DNA from: a virus
Virus record (IMG/VR): IMGVR_UViG_3300005529_000005
Span: 1-64,000 of that record
Direction: 5' to 3' (one strand)
Length of the DNA: 64,000 bases
In this document: in pieces, positions 8,154 through 17,453 of the stretch
Layout of the letters: each line of letters starts with the position of its first letter
Position numbering within the stretch: the stretch's first letter is position 1
Notes under the pieces: model-generated
What the model saw: the letters and a program-made list of their open reading frames with translations, nothing else
Database searches by the model: none
Told to the model about the DNA's origin: nothing
Translations under genes and position numbers: made by a program

Positions 8154-9602
8154 ATGGCCGCCGACATTCCCGTCATCATGACCGCGGCCGGCGCTCAGCC
8201 GACCCCGCCGGCTACGCTTCTCGCCGACCTGATCCAGATCGTCCTCGCGACGAACTCGGGCTACACGGCGAACCTCCCGGGCTCGCTCGTGGAGGACGTT
8301 AGCTCGACCGAGGTCGCGGGCCTCGCGGTGGCGGACTCCGCGCGCGTCGAGACCATCAACTCGATCAGCCCGAACGGGGCGAACCTCTTCATCCTCTCGC
8401 AGCTCGGCCAGGTCTACATCGGCCCCGGCGCCGCGCCCGCGCCGCCGTCGAACACGTCGGTCGAGGTCACCTTCACGGCGCTCGACCCGAACACGTCGGC
8501 CCCGCTCTCGGGCTACGTCGTCACGATGGGCTTCGTGGTCTCCGACGGGACCTACCAGTACATCGCGCAGGACAACGGGGTGACCAACTCCAGCGGTCAG
8601 GTCACCGTCTTCTGCGTCTCGCCGACGACCGGCTCCTGGGCGGTCCCGACGAACTCCGTCACCACCATCGTGACCTCCGTCCCCTCGACCGTGTCGCTGA
8701 GCTGCGCGAACCCGACGCCGGGGACCTCCGGGGCGGCCGCGGAGACGGCGGAGCAGTACCTCGCCCGCGTCATGCAGGCGGGGCAGGCCGTCTCGACCGG
8801 GTCGACGACGCTCCTGAAGACGCTTCTTGGCCAGGTCTCCGGGGTGCAGCAACGCCTGATCTCGACGCGCCAGCAGACCGGGTCGTGGGAGATCATCGTC
8901 GGCGGCGGTGACCCGTACCAGGTCGCGGGCGCGATCTTCGAGTCCGGGCTCGACGTGTCGACCCTGGTCGGGTCGACGCTCCTCGTGACGAGCATCACCC
9001 AGGCGAACCCGGGGGTCGTCACGACCAACCTCAACCACGGCTACACGACCGGGCAGACCGCCCAGATGAACGGCATCGTCGGCATGACGCCGCTGAACGG
9101 CGTCAACGTGACGGTGACGGTCCTGACCGAGAAGACCTTCAGCATCGCGGTCAACACGTCGGGGATGCCCGCCTACGTCTCCGGCGGGATCGTGACGCCC
9201 AACCTCCGGAACCAGTCGATCAACATCTACGACGCGCCGGACGTGATCGTCGTGGTCTTCGTCCAGCCGCCGCAGCAGACCCTCACGATCGCGGCGACGT
9301 ACTCGACCACGGCCGCCAACTTCGCCTCCCAGGCGGCGGTAGCGCAGCTCGCCGCGCCGGCCATGGCCGCCTACGTCAACTCGATCACGGTCGGCGCCGC
9401 GCTGAGCCTCCTGATCCTCGAGGCCACGTTCCTCGCCGCCGTCTCCTCCGTCCTGCCGTCCTCGCAAATCTCCGCGCTCAACTTCGCGGTGTCGATCAAC
9501 GGCGTCCCGACCACGCCGTCCCTCGGCTCGTCGCTGATCCTCGGGGACCCGGAGAGCTACTTCTTCGCGACGACGGCCGGCATGGCCGTGTCGCAGGCCT
9601 GA
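8154..9602 (+). CDS. Baseplate J-like protein
   Basis: 482 aa, preceded by AGGAGGGG. Shows the J-family plan: N-terminal helix pair (SSTEVAGLAVADSARVETINSI), central beta region (VTFTALDPNTSAPLSG), the helical stretch ETAEQYLARVMQAGQ, and a C-terminal part ending ILGDPESYFFATTAGM. It contains an inserted beta module (about residues 280-350, NHGYTTGQTAQMNG) also seen in the 4360-4905 protein. Forms the baseplate wedge that links hub and fibres. Confidence 0.75.
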   Translation: MAADIPVIMTAAGAQPTPPATLLADLIQIVLATNSGYTANLPGSLVEDVSSTEVAGLAVADSARVETINSISPNGANLFILSQLGQVYIGPGAAPAPPSNTSVEVTFTALDPNTSAPLSGYVVTMGFVVSDGTYQYIAQDNGVTNSSGQVTVFCVSPTTGSWAVPTNSVTTIVTSVPSTVSLSCANPTPGTSGAAAETAEQYLARVMQAGQAVSTGSTTLLKTLLGQVSGVQQRLISTRQQTGSWEIIVGGGDPYQVAGAIFESGLDVSTLVGSTLLVTSITQANPGVVTTNLNHGYTTGQTAQMNGIVGMTPLNGVNVTVTVLTEKTFSIAVNTSGMPAYVSGGIVTPNLRNQSINIYDAPDVIVVVFVQPPQQTLTIAATYSTTAANFASQAAVAQLAAPAMAAYVNSITVGAALSLLILEATFLAAVSSVLPSSQISALNFAVSINGVPTTPSLGSSLILGDPESYFFATTAGMAVSQA

Positions 9603-9606
9603 CGCG

Positions 9607-10686
9607 ATGGCGCCCGCACCCGTCACGCTCCGCAGGGCCGCCGCGACCGTGATTCCGGTCGCCGGGCGCGCCGTCGTGGCGATGTGGGGTCCGCTGGTCG
9701 GCGGCTTCATCCAGAACCCCTACCTCGCGGCCGACCAGGGGATCGCGGAGGTCGAGACCCTATACGTCGACCTGAGCGGCAACCCGGCGGCGCTCCGCGA
9801 GACCGCGACGACGTTCGCGGTCCAGCCCGGCGAGACCTTCATCCTCGTCGGCAACCAGACGACGAGCGTCAGCGTCAATGCGGTGACGCAGGGCCACAAG
9901 TTCGCCGGGGTCGCGATCCAGCCGGCCACGCCGTTCCCGCCGAAGCCTCTTCCCGGGACGTTCCCGCCGAGCGGCCCGACGACGCTGATCGCCACGATCC
10001 CGTCCTATCTCTACCAGGAGTACAACGACGACTCGGACCTCGAGGCCTTCGTGGGGGCCTACAACGTGCTGGCGCAGGTCTACGCGGCCTGGTTCGCGAA
10101 CGTCCAGCTTCCCGTCTACACGAGCCCGACGATCACCGGCGCGCTCCTCGACTGGGTGGCGCAGGGCATCTACGGGATGGTGCGGCCGTCACTGGCGTCC
10201 GGGCTCGCCCACGTCGTCGGCCCGCTGAACACCTACGCCTTCAACACGCTGACGCTGAACCGCCGCAAGACCATCGGCCCGACGAACGTCACGGTGACCT
10301 CGGACGACGTCTTCAAGCGGATCATGACGTGGAACTTCTACAAGGGGGACGGGAACGTCTTCAGCATCCGGTGGCTGAAGCGGCGGGTCATGCGCTTCCT
10401 CACCGGCGCGAACGGGTCGGCCCCGAACATCGACAACACGCTAGCGATCAGCGTCTCCGTCGGCGCGGGGATCATCTCGATCAAGATCAACGCCGGAACG
10501 CGCACGGTCGTGGGCGGGTCTCTGCTCAACCGATTCGGCTTCAACAGCCGCGTCCCGCTGAACACGCTGACGACGCGCTTCGTGCCGAATTTGAATCAGT
10601 TTCCGCTGCAGAACGTGCTAAAGGAGGCCATCCAGGCGGGCGTCCTCCAGCTGCCGTTCCAGTACCAGTTCGTGGTCACCACCTGA
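9607..10686 (+). CDS. Tail protein gpI/DUF2612-like with N-terminal accessory domain
   Basis: 359 aa. Residues about 130-359 (EYNDDSDLEAFVGAYN, LPVYTSPTITGALLDWVAQGIYG) resemble DUF2612/gpI-type proteins that connect fibres to the baseplate and follow gpJ. Residues about 25-100 form a separate domain (GGFIQNPYLAADQGI ... GHKFAGV) that reappears as the stand-alone 103-aa protein at 12746-13057. The domain fusion looks like recent shuffling of fibre parts. Confidence 0.6.
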   Translation: MAPAPVTLRRAAATVIPVAGRAVVAMWGPLVGGFIQNPYLAADQGIAEVETLYVDLSGNPAALRETATTFAVQPGETFILVGNQTTSVSVNAVTQGHKFAGVAIQPATPFPPKPLPGTFPPSGPTTLIATIPSYLYQEYNDDSDLEAFVGAYNVLAQVYAAWFANVQLPVYTSPTITGALLDWVAQGIYGMVRPSLASGLAHVVGPLNTYAFNTLTLNRRKTIGPTNVTVTSDDVFKRIMTWNFYKGDGNVFSIRWLKRRVMRFLTGANGSAPNIDNTLAISVSVGAGIISIKINAGTRTVVGGSLLNRFGFNSRVPLNTLTTRFVPNLNQFPLQNVLKEAIQAGVLQLPFQYQFVVTT

Positions 10687-10699
10687 GGGGAGGCTGGGT

Positions 10700-11344
10700 T
10701 TGAGCAACGTCTTCGTCTTTGCGAACAATGCGTCGAGCGCGCTCGCCGCCCCGATCACGAACGTCGCGACCTCGGTCACCCTCTCCGCCGGCACGGGGGC
10801 GCTCTTCCCGAACCCGAGCGTCGGACCGCCACAGCAGCAGTTCGGGCTCACCTTCAACGACGCCGCGACCGGCCTCCTGACGGAGATTTGCTACTGCACG
10901 GCGCGGTCGGGCGACACGCTCACGATCGTCCGAGCGCAGGAGGGGACGGTCGCGCTCTCGTGGCTCGCCGGCGACCTCGCCGCGAACCTCGTCACCGCCG
11001 GCATGATGGCGGCGATGCAGCAGAGCGCGGCGCTCAACCCGACGCGCCAGGTCACGACCTCGGGCGCCTTCACGATGACGACCTCGGACGCGGGCGGGGC
11101 CGTCGGCTTGAACCGGGTCTCCGGCGTGTCGGCGAGCTCGACGACGCTCCCGACCGGGGCGACCGCCGGGCAGCTCTACGCGATCGAGGATCTCGCCAGG
11201 AACTTCCAGGCGGCGCCGGTGACGGTCAGCTACCCGGCCGGTCAGACGGGACCCAACGGCGCGACCGAGCAGGTCCTCAACGTCAACGGCCAATGCGCTT
11301 ACTTCCGCTACTACGGGAGCAACCAGTGGAGCTACAAGGCATGA
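10700..11344 (+). CDS. Tail fibre/appendage protein
   Basis: 214 aa, TTG start at 10700 chosen because GAGGGGAGG lies just upstream and no earlier in-frame start exists after the previous gene. Composition (Ala, Thr, Ser, Gly) and motifs such as NNASSALAAPITN and TSDAGGAVGLNR are usual for fibre shafts. Overlaps the next gene by ATGA. No signal peptide, unlike the following genes. Likely the fibre segment that attaches to the gpI-like protein. Confidence 0.55.
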   Translation: MSNVFVFANNASSALAAPITNVATSVTLSAGTGALFPNPSVGPPQQQFGLTFNDAATGLLTEICYCTARSGDTLTIVRAQEGTVALSWLAGDLAANLVTAGMMAAMQQSAALNPTRQVTTSGAFTMTTSDAGGAVGLNRVSGVSASSTTLPTGATAGQLYAIEDLARNFQAAPVTVSYPAGQTGPNGATEQVLNVNGQCAYFRYYGSNQWSYKA

Positions 11345-12741
11345 CGATCTTCCGCCGCGCCCTCGCGGGCCTCTTCGCGCTCTTCCTCGCCTGCGCTCCC
11401 GTCGCGGCGCAGTTCGCCGACCAGGCGACGTGGGTCGGCAACGGCGCGGGCTCCGCCAACGCGCAGACGATCACCGTCCAGAACGCGACGAACCTCGCCG
11501 ACCTCCTCGGCGTGAAGCTCGTCTACGTCCCGGCGGCGACGAACACCGGGCCGGCGACGATCAACATCAGCGGCAGCACCGGCTCCCCGTTCGGCGCGCA
11601 GAGCGTCCGCAAGCTGACGAACTCCGGGCTCCAGGCGCTCACCGGCTTCGAGCTGGTGAGCGGCCAGCCCGTCATGGTCATGTGGGACGGGACGTTCATC
11701 GACATCCTGTCGGCGGGAACGCCCGTCGTCACGATCGCGCCTCCTCAGGGCTACCTGACGCCGTGCCAGGTCTCGTCGGGCTCGCCGGTCTCGGGCTGCA
11801 CGGCCGGCCAAATCTACCAGACCGGGGACGTGGTCGCCGCGACGGCGCTCTACTACGAGCCGGCGGTCGGCAACCAGATTCCGATCTACAACGGGTCGGT
11901 CTTCGTCGAGCAGCCGTTCTCCGAGCTCACCCTCACGATCCCGTCGAGCCGTCTCGCGAACACGATCTACGACGTCTTCGTCACGACGACCTCCGCGGGC
12001 GCCTACAGCTCGACCGGCTCGCCGACCCTCTGCTTCGGCCCGGCGTGGACGACGTCGACCGCGGGCTCCGGCGCGCGCGGAACGGGCGCGGGTACCGCCC
12101 AGGTCGGTCAGACGAACGGCATCTGGACGAACACCGTCTCGATCAGCTGCGTCAACGGCGCCTCGACCTACACGGTCCCGGCGAACGGCGGGACCTACGT
12201 GGCCTCGACCTGGATGGACGGGACGGCGGGTCAATGCACGTCGCACCTGACCTACGGCCGGAGCCGGAAGCGGTGCTACTGGAACGCCTGGAACCAGCAG
12301 CCGATCTACCTGAAGGCGGGGGACACGACGGCGGGGACCTTCGTCGACTCGTCGACGACCTACCAGCCGATCAACAACAACACCGCCAACAGCCTGAGCA
12401 TACTGATCGGTCTGCCTGGTCAAGCGGTGAACCTCGAGCAGTATCTCTCGGCGCTATACAACTCGCTGCCGGTCAACTCGAACGCCTTCTTCTATCCCGG
12501 CATCGGCTACAACAGCACGTCGGCCGCGAGCGGCTACGCGGCGCCGGTCGACTACGTGATCCAGTCGTGCGCGGGGTGCTCGAACAACCTGCACTTCTCG
12601 ATGACGGCGAAGTACGTCACCGTCCCGGCGATCGGCGTCCAGACGATCACGTCTCTCGACCAGATCGGCTCGGGCTCGGGCAGCATGACGGTCACCGGCG
12701 GCGAGGCCGGCAACCTCCTGACCGCGGCCTGGGGGGGCTGA
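11341..12741 (+). CDS. Fibre-locus protein with Sec signal peptide
   Basis: 466 aa. Starts with a clear signal peptide (MTIFRRALAGLFALFLACAP, cleavage near AAQ-F). The rest is beta-rich, Thr/Ser/Asn/Gly-rich, with NTGPATINISGSTGSPFGAQ-type repeats usual in phage fibres and six or more Cys in the second half (CFGP, SISCVNG, QCTS, RKRCYW, SCAGCSN) that could form disulphides outside the cytoplasm. A signal peptide is not expected on a virion fibre; it may be an exported or membrane-attached protein. Confidence 0.6.
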   Translation: MTIFRRALAGLFALFLACAPVAAQFADQATWVGNGAGSANAQTITVQNATNLADLLGVKLVYVPAATNTGPATINISGSTGSPFGAQSVRKLTNSGLQALTGFELVSGQPVMVMWDGTFIDILSAGTPVVTIAPPQGYLTPCQVSSGSPVSGCTAGQIYQTGDVVAATALYYEPAVGNQIPIYNGSVFVEQPFSELTLTIPSSRLANTIYDVFVTTTSAGAYSSTGSPTLCFGPAWTTSTAGSGARGTGAGTAQVGQTNGIWTNTVSISCVNGASTYTVPANGGTYVASTWMDGTAGQCTSHLTYGRSRKRCYWNAWNQQPIYLKAGDTTAGTFVDSSTTYQPINNNTANSLSILIGLPGQAVNLEQYLSALYNSLPVNSNAFFYPGIGYNSTSAASGYAAPVDYVIQSCAGCSNNLHFSMTAKYVTVPAIGVQTITSLDQIGSGSGSMTVTGGEAGNLLTAAWGG

Positions 12742-12745
12742 CCTG

Positions 12746-13057
12746 ATGGGCGTCACCCCGGTCCCGACCCTCACCAGCCAGGTGACCACCGGCGGCACCG
12801 CCGTGGCCGTCGTCAGCGCGAACCCGAACGGCGGGATCATCCAGAACCCGATCGACGCGGCCGACCAGGCGATCGGCGGCGGCAACATCGAGCCGCTCTA
12901 CGTCGACCCGACCGGCGCGCCGGCGACGACGACCGGGAACGGGACGACCTTCCGGATCGAGCCCGGCCAAATCTGGAACGTCATCGCCGGTCAGACGACG
13001 TCGACGTCGATGAACGCTCCGACGAGCGGCCACAAGATCGCGGGGGTCCAATGGTGA
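12746..13057 (+). CDS. Small fibre-locus protein, paralogue of domain in 9607-10686
   Basis: 103 aa. Nearly the whole protein (GGIIQNPIDAADQAIGG, EPLYVDPTG, GTTFRIEPGQIW, GHKIAGVQW) aligns by eye with residues 25-100 of the gpI-like protein. Probably a beta-sandwich decoration or connector domain. Overlaps the next gene by 7 bases. No signal peptide. Function unknown. Confidence 0.6.
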   Translation: MGVTPVPTLTSQVTTGGTAVAVVSANPNGGIIQNPIDAADQAIGGGNIEPLYVDPTGAPATTTGNGTTFRIEPGQIWNVIAGQTTSTSMNAPTSGHKIAGVQW

Positions 13058-15351
13058 AGCGTCTCCTCGCGGCGGCGCTCGCCGCGCTCCTCCTCGCCGG
13101 CGCCGCCCTCGCTCAGCCGTCCGGCGGAGGGCCGGGCCCAGGCCCGGTCCCGTCGCCGTGGCAGGTGAACGGCGCGAAGGTCTACCTCCCGAGCCAGCAG
13201 TGCGTGGTGATGCCGCAGTCCGTCACGGGCGGCTGCGAGGGCAACAACACGATCAACGCGGCCGGCATCTACGTGAACGGCTCGCCGGTCCTGACCGTCG
13301 CGACCGGCGCGTCGATCACGATCAACACGTCGACCATCGTCGGCGGCGTGTCGGGTCGCGTGCTGTACGACAACTCCGCGACGGTCGGCGAGTATACCCA
13401 GGCGCAGCTCACCGCGCAGATCAACCTGGCGACGGCCTCGCTCTCCGGCGCGCTCCCCGCCTGGCCGAACAACACGACGACCTTCTTCCGGGGCGACGGC
13501 AGCTACCAGACCTTGAACTGCGCCGCGCTCACGAACGCGAGCGCCTTCTGCTCGGGCACGAGCGCGGCGAGCCTGACCGGGACGCTGAACGCGGCGCAGA
13601 TGCCGGCGCTCACCGGCGACGTGACGAGCTCGGTCGGGACGGTCGCGACGACGATCTCCGCGAACGCCGTCACCTACGCGAAGTTCCAGCAGGTCGCGGC
13701 CTCCTCCCTCGTCGGCAACCCGACGGTGAGCCTCGCCAACGCCCAGGGGATCACGCTCGGCGCCACGCTCTCGTTCTCGAGCTCGACGCTCCAGACGGGC
13801 GCGATCTCCGGAGACGTGACCTCCTCCGCGAACTCCTTCGCGACGACGGTGGCGAAGATCAACGGCGTCACGCTCGGGTCGACGACGGCGACGGCGGGCA
13901 ACGTGCTGATCGGCTCCGGGACGCAGTGGGTGACGCAGCCCTTCTCCGGCGCGGTCTCGCTGACCTCCGGGGGCGTGACGGCGCTCACGTCCTCCGCCTT
14001 CGCCAACCCGGCGAGCCCTGGCGTCAACCTGACGGGGACGAACGGCGTCGCGACGACCGCGCTCCGCTCGGACGTGGTCCTCGTCCTCGACCAGTCCATC
14101 GCCCCGAACTGGACCGGACAACACCAGTGGACCGTGGCGCGAACCGTGGCGTCGGCGTCGGGCGCGAACCTCGACGACGTCGTCGTCCAGGCGGCTACCT
14201 CCACGCTGACCGGCACGACGACCGTGACCAAGTTCAACAAGGTCACGGTCTACCGGCCGATCTTCACCGACGCCTCCGCCGGGACGGTGACGGACGCGGC
14301 GAGCCTCTACGTCGACAACTCCCCGAGCTGCACCGGCTCCCTGACCTGCACGAACCAGTGGGCGATCCGCGTCGGCGCCGGGAACGTCTCCTTCCCCGGC
14401 TCGGCGAACGTCCTCGGCACGATCACGTCCGGGACGTGGAACGGCTCCGTCGTCGACATGGCGCACGGCGGCTCGGGCGCGAACCTGACCGCGGTGAACG
14501 GCGGCCTGATCTACTCCAACGCCTCGACCATGGCGGTGCTGGCGGCCCCGGGGAGCGCAAGCCTGTGCCTGGTCTCCTCCTCCGCCACGGCGTTCGGCTG
14601 GGCCTCGTGCTCCGGCGGCGCGGCGGTCGCGTCGGTGTCGAACAGCGACGGCACGCTGACCATCAGCCCGACGACGGGCGCGGTGGTGGCCTCGATCGCG
14701 CTCGGCCACGCGAACACCTGGACGGCCGCGATCACCGACACGGTCGCTCCTCCGCAGATCATCCTCGGCGTGAACACGACGACCGGGGGCGCGATCAAGT
14801 TCTTCGGCGCGACGTCGGGCAACGTGACGCTCCAGCCGGCGGCCGCGGCGGGTACGAACACGACGCTGACGCTCCAGGGCGTCACCGACACCATAGCGGT
14901 GCTCGGGACGAACCAGACGTACAGCGCGACGCAGACCTTCTCCGGGACGCTGAACGTCTCCGGGACGTTCCAGTCCGGCGGCAACACGATGACGTTCCCG
15001 GGCTCCGCCGGAACCTTGGCGGCGCTCAACATCGCCGACCAGACCGTGACCGGCGGCGCGAACGTCACGACGCTCGCCCTCTCGACGGGCAACGTCACGA
15101 TCGACGCCGGCTCGCGGCCGATCCAGTCGATCACGAACGGAGGCGCCTTCACGATCACGGCGCCGGCGAACGACGGCTCCTGCATCCTGATCATCACGAA
15201 CAACGCGAGCGCCGGCGCGGTGACCTTCTCCGGCTTCACGGCCGGCTCGGCGACGGGCGCGACCCTCGACACCGTGAACACGCACAAGTTCTCGGTCTTC
15301 ATCTGGCGCGCGGGCGGTACGTCGGGCTATTCTATATACGCGCATCAGTAG
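13051..15351 (+). CDS. Large tail-fibre-like protein with Sec signal peptide
   Basis: 766 aa. N-terminus is a good signal peptide (MVKRLLAAALAALLLAGAAL, cleavage near LAQ-P). The body has repeated fibre motifs (LTGDVTSSVGTVATTISANA, ISGDVTSSANSFATTVAKIN, TLGSTTATAGNVLIGSGTQW) typical of alphaproteobacterial prophage fibres. The C-terminus (NDGSCILIITNNASAGAVTF ... HKFSVFIWRAGG) looks like a capping beta domain. Receptor binding is plausible, but the export signal is unexplained. Confidence 0.65.
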   Translation: MVKRLLAAALAALLLAGAALAQPSGGGPGPGPVPSPWQVNGAKVYLPSQQCVVMPQSVTGGCEGNNTINAAGIYVNGSPVLTVATGASITINTSTIVGGVSGRVLYDNSATVGEYTQAQLTAQINLATASLSGALPAWPNNTTTFFRGDGSYQTLNCAALTNASAFCSGTSAASLTGTLNAAQMPALTGDVTSSVGTVATTISANAVTYAKFQQVAASSLVGNPTVSLANAQGITLGATLSFSSSTLQTGAISGDVTSSANSFATTVAKINGVTLGSTTATAGNVLIGSGTQWVTQPFSGAVSLTSGGVTALTSSAFANPASPGVNLTGTNGVATTALRSDVVLVLDQSIAPNWTGQHQWTVARTVASASGANLDDVVVQAATSTLTGTTTVTKFNKVTVYRPIFTDASAGTVTDAASLYVDNSPSCTGSLTCTNQWAIRVGAGNVSFPGSANVLGTITSGTWNGSVVDMAHGGSGANLTAVNGGLIYSNASTMAVLAAPGSASLCLVSSSATAFGWASCSGGAAVASVSNSDGTLTISPTTGAVVASIALGHANTWTAAITDTVAPPQIILGVNTTTGGAIKFFGATSGNVTLQPAAAAGTNTTLTLQGVTDTIAVLGTNQTYSATQTFSGTLNVSGTFQSGGNTMTFPGSAGTLAALNIADQTVTGGANVTTLALSTGNVTIDAGSRPIQSITNGGAFTITAPANDGSCILIITNNASAGAVTFSGFTAGSATGATLDTVNTHKFSVFIWRAGGTSGYSIYAHQ

Positions 15352-15381
15352 AGTGCGCTCCTCCCGACCCGGAGACCTCCC

Positions 15382-16227
15382 ATGAGAGAGAAGATCAGCG
15401 GGGCCGCGATGTGGCTCTGCAGCCTCACGCTCGCCGGCGTGCTCGCGCTGGGGATGTTCGCGCCGCGCTCGCACGCGGCTAATCCGCCGATCGACGCGGA
15501 GACCTTGCGACTGTTCGCCGGTCAGCAGCGTTGCGCGCAGATCGGCCCGCTCCCGTGCGTAGCGCCGCTCCCGCCGCCGGCCGGACCGCAGACCGTGACG
15601 TTCAACGAGAACGTCGACACGACCTCCTGCGGCACGAGCTGTAGCTTCACCAGCGAGGCGATCAGCGCGACTTGCCCTAATCGGGTGGTTGTCGGGGCGC
15701 TCTCAGGCGTGAACACGGGTAGCACGAGCAATCAGTCCGTCTCGGGGACTATTGCCGGCGTGACGCTGACGCAGGCCGTCGCGCAGACCAACAACAACGG
15801 TACGAACGGCTACTGGTCCGCTGTCGTCTACGCGGCCGTGCCGAGCGGAACGACGGCGACTTTCGCGCTCACCTTATCCGTCTCTACGATCCGCGTCGGG
15901 CTAGGCGTCTATACGCTCTGCAATCTCAACTCCACGACGGCGAAGAACACGGTAGGGGCGAACAACTCTGGTACTACGGTGACGCTGAATGTGAACACCG
16001 CGGTCGGAGACGTGGCAGTCGGGTCAGGACACAATGACGCTGGAAGCACCTCGACTTGGTCCGGCGCTACGAAGGACTTCGACGACAACGTCGGAGCTAC
16101 CGGCTCCATCACGACGGGGGCGCACTTCGCCGAGACGGCAGCGCAGACCCCGCGGGCGGTGAGCACGACGTGGGGGTCATGCTCTGGCGGCAACTTCTGC
16201 TCTGGCGCGCTCGCGACGTGGCACTGA
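15382..16227 (+). CDS. Exported fibre-locus protein, unknown function
   Basis: 281 aa with signal peptide (MREKISGAAMWLCSLTLAGV ... SHA-A). The mature part is beta-rich with many Thr, Ser and Asn; Cys pairs (QRCAQ, LPCVA, TSCGTSCSF, GSCSGGNFCSG). Base composition is less GC-biased than its neighbours (for example 15640-16060), suggesting recent acquisition. Could be an exported adhesin-like or fibre tip protein. Confidence 0.55.
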   Translation: MREKISGAAMWLCSLTLAGVLALGMFAPRSHAANPPIDAETLRLFAGQQRCAQIGPLPCVAPLPPPAGPQTVTFNENVDTTSCGTSCSFTSEAISATCPNRVVVGALSGVNTGSTSNQSVSGTIAGVTLTQAVAQTNNNGTNGYWSAVVYAAVPSGTTATFALTLSVSTIRVGLGVYTLCNLNSTTAKNTVGANNSGTTVTLNVNTAVGDVAVGSGHNDAGSTSTWSGATKDFDDNVGATGSITTGAHFAETAAQTPRAVSTTWGSCSGGNFCSGALATWH

Positions 16228-16229
16228 CC

Positions 16230-17360
16230 ATGCGCGCCCTCATCGCTCTTTGCGCGTGGCTCCTCGCCGCAGGCGTCGCGCTCGCGCAGCAGACCATCCC
16301 GGCGCTCTCCCCGGTCGGCTCCCAGAACACGAGCGTCGTCACCTATCAGGCCGGCGCCAACTGGGTGCCGTCCGCCTACGCGATCACCGGCTTCTGCTCG
16401 ACGTGCTCCAACGGCTCAGGCGGAACGACCGCTACGAAGTCGTGGCAGTTTCAGGCGCTCGTCGGAACGACGTGGCAGACGCTCGACACCCAGACGAACG
16501 TCTCGTTCACCAGCAACCAGAAGCTCACCTTCCCGCTCACGGGCGCGCCGGCGGGATCGCAGTGGCGTCTCGTCATCACGAGCAACAACGACCCGCTGAT
16601 CAACGTGGTCGAGCTCGACGTGATCGGCTCCCCCTCGGTAGCCGTCCCTCCTCCGCGACCGCCCGTGACCTTCTCCTACGGATGGACGAGCCCGGGCTCG
16701 CTTCCGACCAACGACGCGATCCAGGGGTCGTGCGGGTCGCTCGCGTGCTGGACGTTCCAGGTGGCGACCTGGGCGCAGATGCAGTCGTCGCTCCTCGCGG
16801 GAGGATCGTACGACCTGTGGGTCGGGGACTCGATCACGGCGCTGTGCGACGTGAACCAGGCCTCTCCCTTCGGCGTGAACATGGCCATCCCGGGCAACAC
16901 GGTGAACGGCCTGATCAACGAGCTCGCTCAGATCAACAGCGGGTTCGGCGGTCAGACGGCGGGAACGTCGCTGCCCGTGGTCCACGCCCTCATCATCAAC
17001 ATCGGCGTGAACGATATCGGAACGCTCGGCAGCGACGCCGCGACGATCGAGGGGAAGCTCCAGGCCCTCTTCAACTCGTGGAGCGGACCGCTGATCTGGA
17101 CGGGAATCTGGCCTACGCCGTCGAACACCGGATGGAAGACCGAGATCGACCAGGTCAACGCCTGGGCCTCGTCGTTCCTGGCGACCCGCGCGCACACGCA
17201 CGACGTCACCGCTCAGATGAACGCCGCGCTGTCGTCGGGCGGGTTCATGATCCCGAGCTACGAGCTGGTGGTCGGCGGCACCGCCGGCATCCACTACAAC
17301 GGCTCCGGATGCACGGCCGCCATGGCGGTGACCGCCGCGTCCCTTCAGCAGCCGTTCTGA
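16230..17360 (+). CDS. Exported SGNH/GDSL hydrolase-like protein
   Basis: 376 aa. Signal peptide MRALIALCAWLLAAGVALAQ. Residues about 25-145 form a beta domain that ends VVELDVIGSP (discoidin-like edge). The catalytic part carries GDSI with Ser201, a glycine block (AIPGNTVNG), GVND with Asn261 and a terminal His355 (GIHYNG). The Asp usually three residues before that His is absent (Ala). SGNH enzymes de-acetylate polysaccharides; in this locus it may trim capsule or LPS. ATG at 16230 is two bases after the previous stop. Confidence 0.65.
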   Translation: MRALIALCAWLLAAGVALAQQTIPALSPVGSQNTSVVTYQAGANWVPSAYAITGFCSTCSNGSGGTTATKSWQFQALVGTTWQTLDTQTNVSFTSNQKLTFPLTGAPAGSQWRLVITSNNDPLINVVELDVIGSPSVAVPPPRPPVTFSYGWTSPGSLPTNDAIQGSCGSLACWTFQVATWAQMQSSLLAGGSYDLWVGDSITALCDVNQASPFGVNMAIPGNTVNGLINELAQINSGFGGQTAGTSLPVVHALIINIGVNDIGTLGSDAATIEGKLQALFNSWSGPLIWTGIWPTPSNTGWKTEIDQVNAWASSFLATRAHTHDVTAQMNAALSSGGFMIPSYELVVGGTAGIHYNGSGCTAAMAVTAASLQQPF

Positions 17361-17405
17361 GCGCCCTCTTGTAGCGCACAGCCTCCCCGTGCGATGATCC
17401 CCTCC

Positions 17406-17431
17406 TCCCTCCCCCTTTTGCGGGGGAGGGA
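17406..17431. repeat. Perfect 10-bp inverted repeat, hairpin loop TTTTGC
   Basis: TCCCTCCCCC (17406-17415) and GGGGGAGGGA (17422-17431) pair perfectly around a 6-base loop. No T-tract follows, so a factor-independent terminator is unlikely on either strand. This sequence type resembles dispersed palindromes I know from rhizobial chromosomes. It separates the fibre genes from the lysis region. Confidence 0.7.
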
Positions 17432-17453
17432 GATCGCAACAGGGAGCCTTTCC

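Noticed and set aside
7599-9710. 703-codon minus frame opposite the baseplate genes
   Set aside because: The plus strand holds well supported spike, wedge and J-like genes; the minus frame is low-complexity shadow.
12991-15474. 827-codon minus frame opposite the large fibre gene
   Set aside because: Arg/Gly/Val-rich shadow of a repetitive plus-strand gene with signal peptide and fibre repeats.
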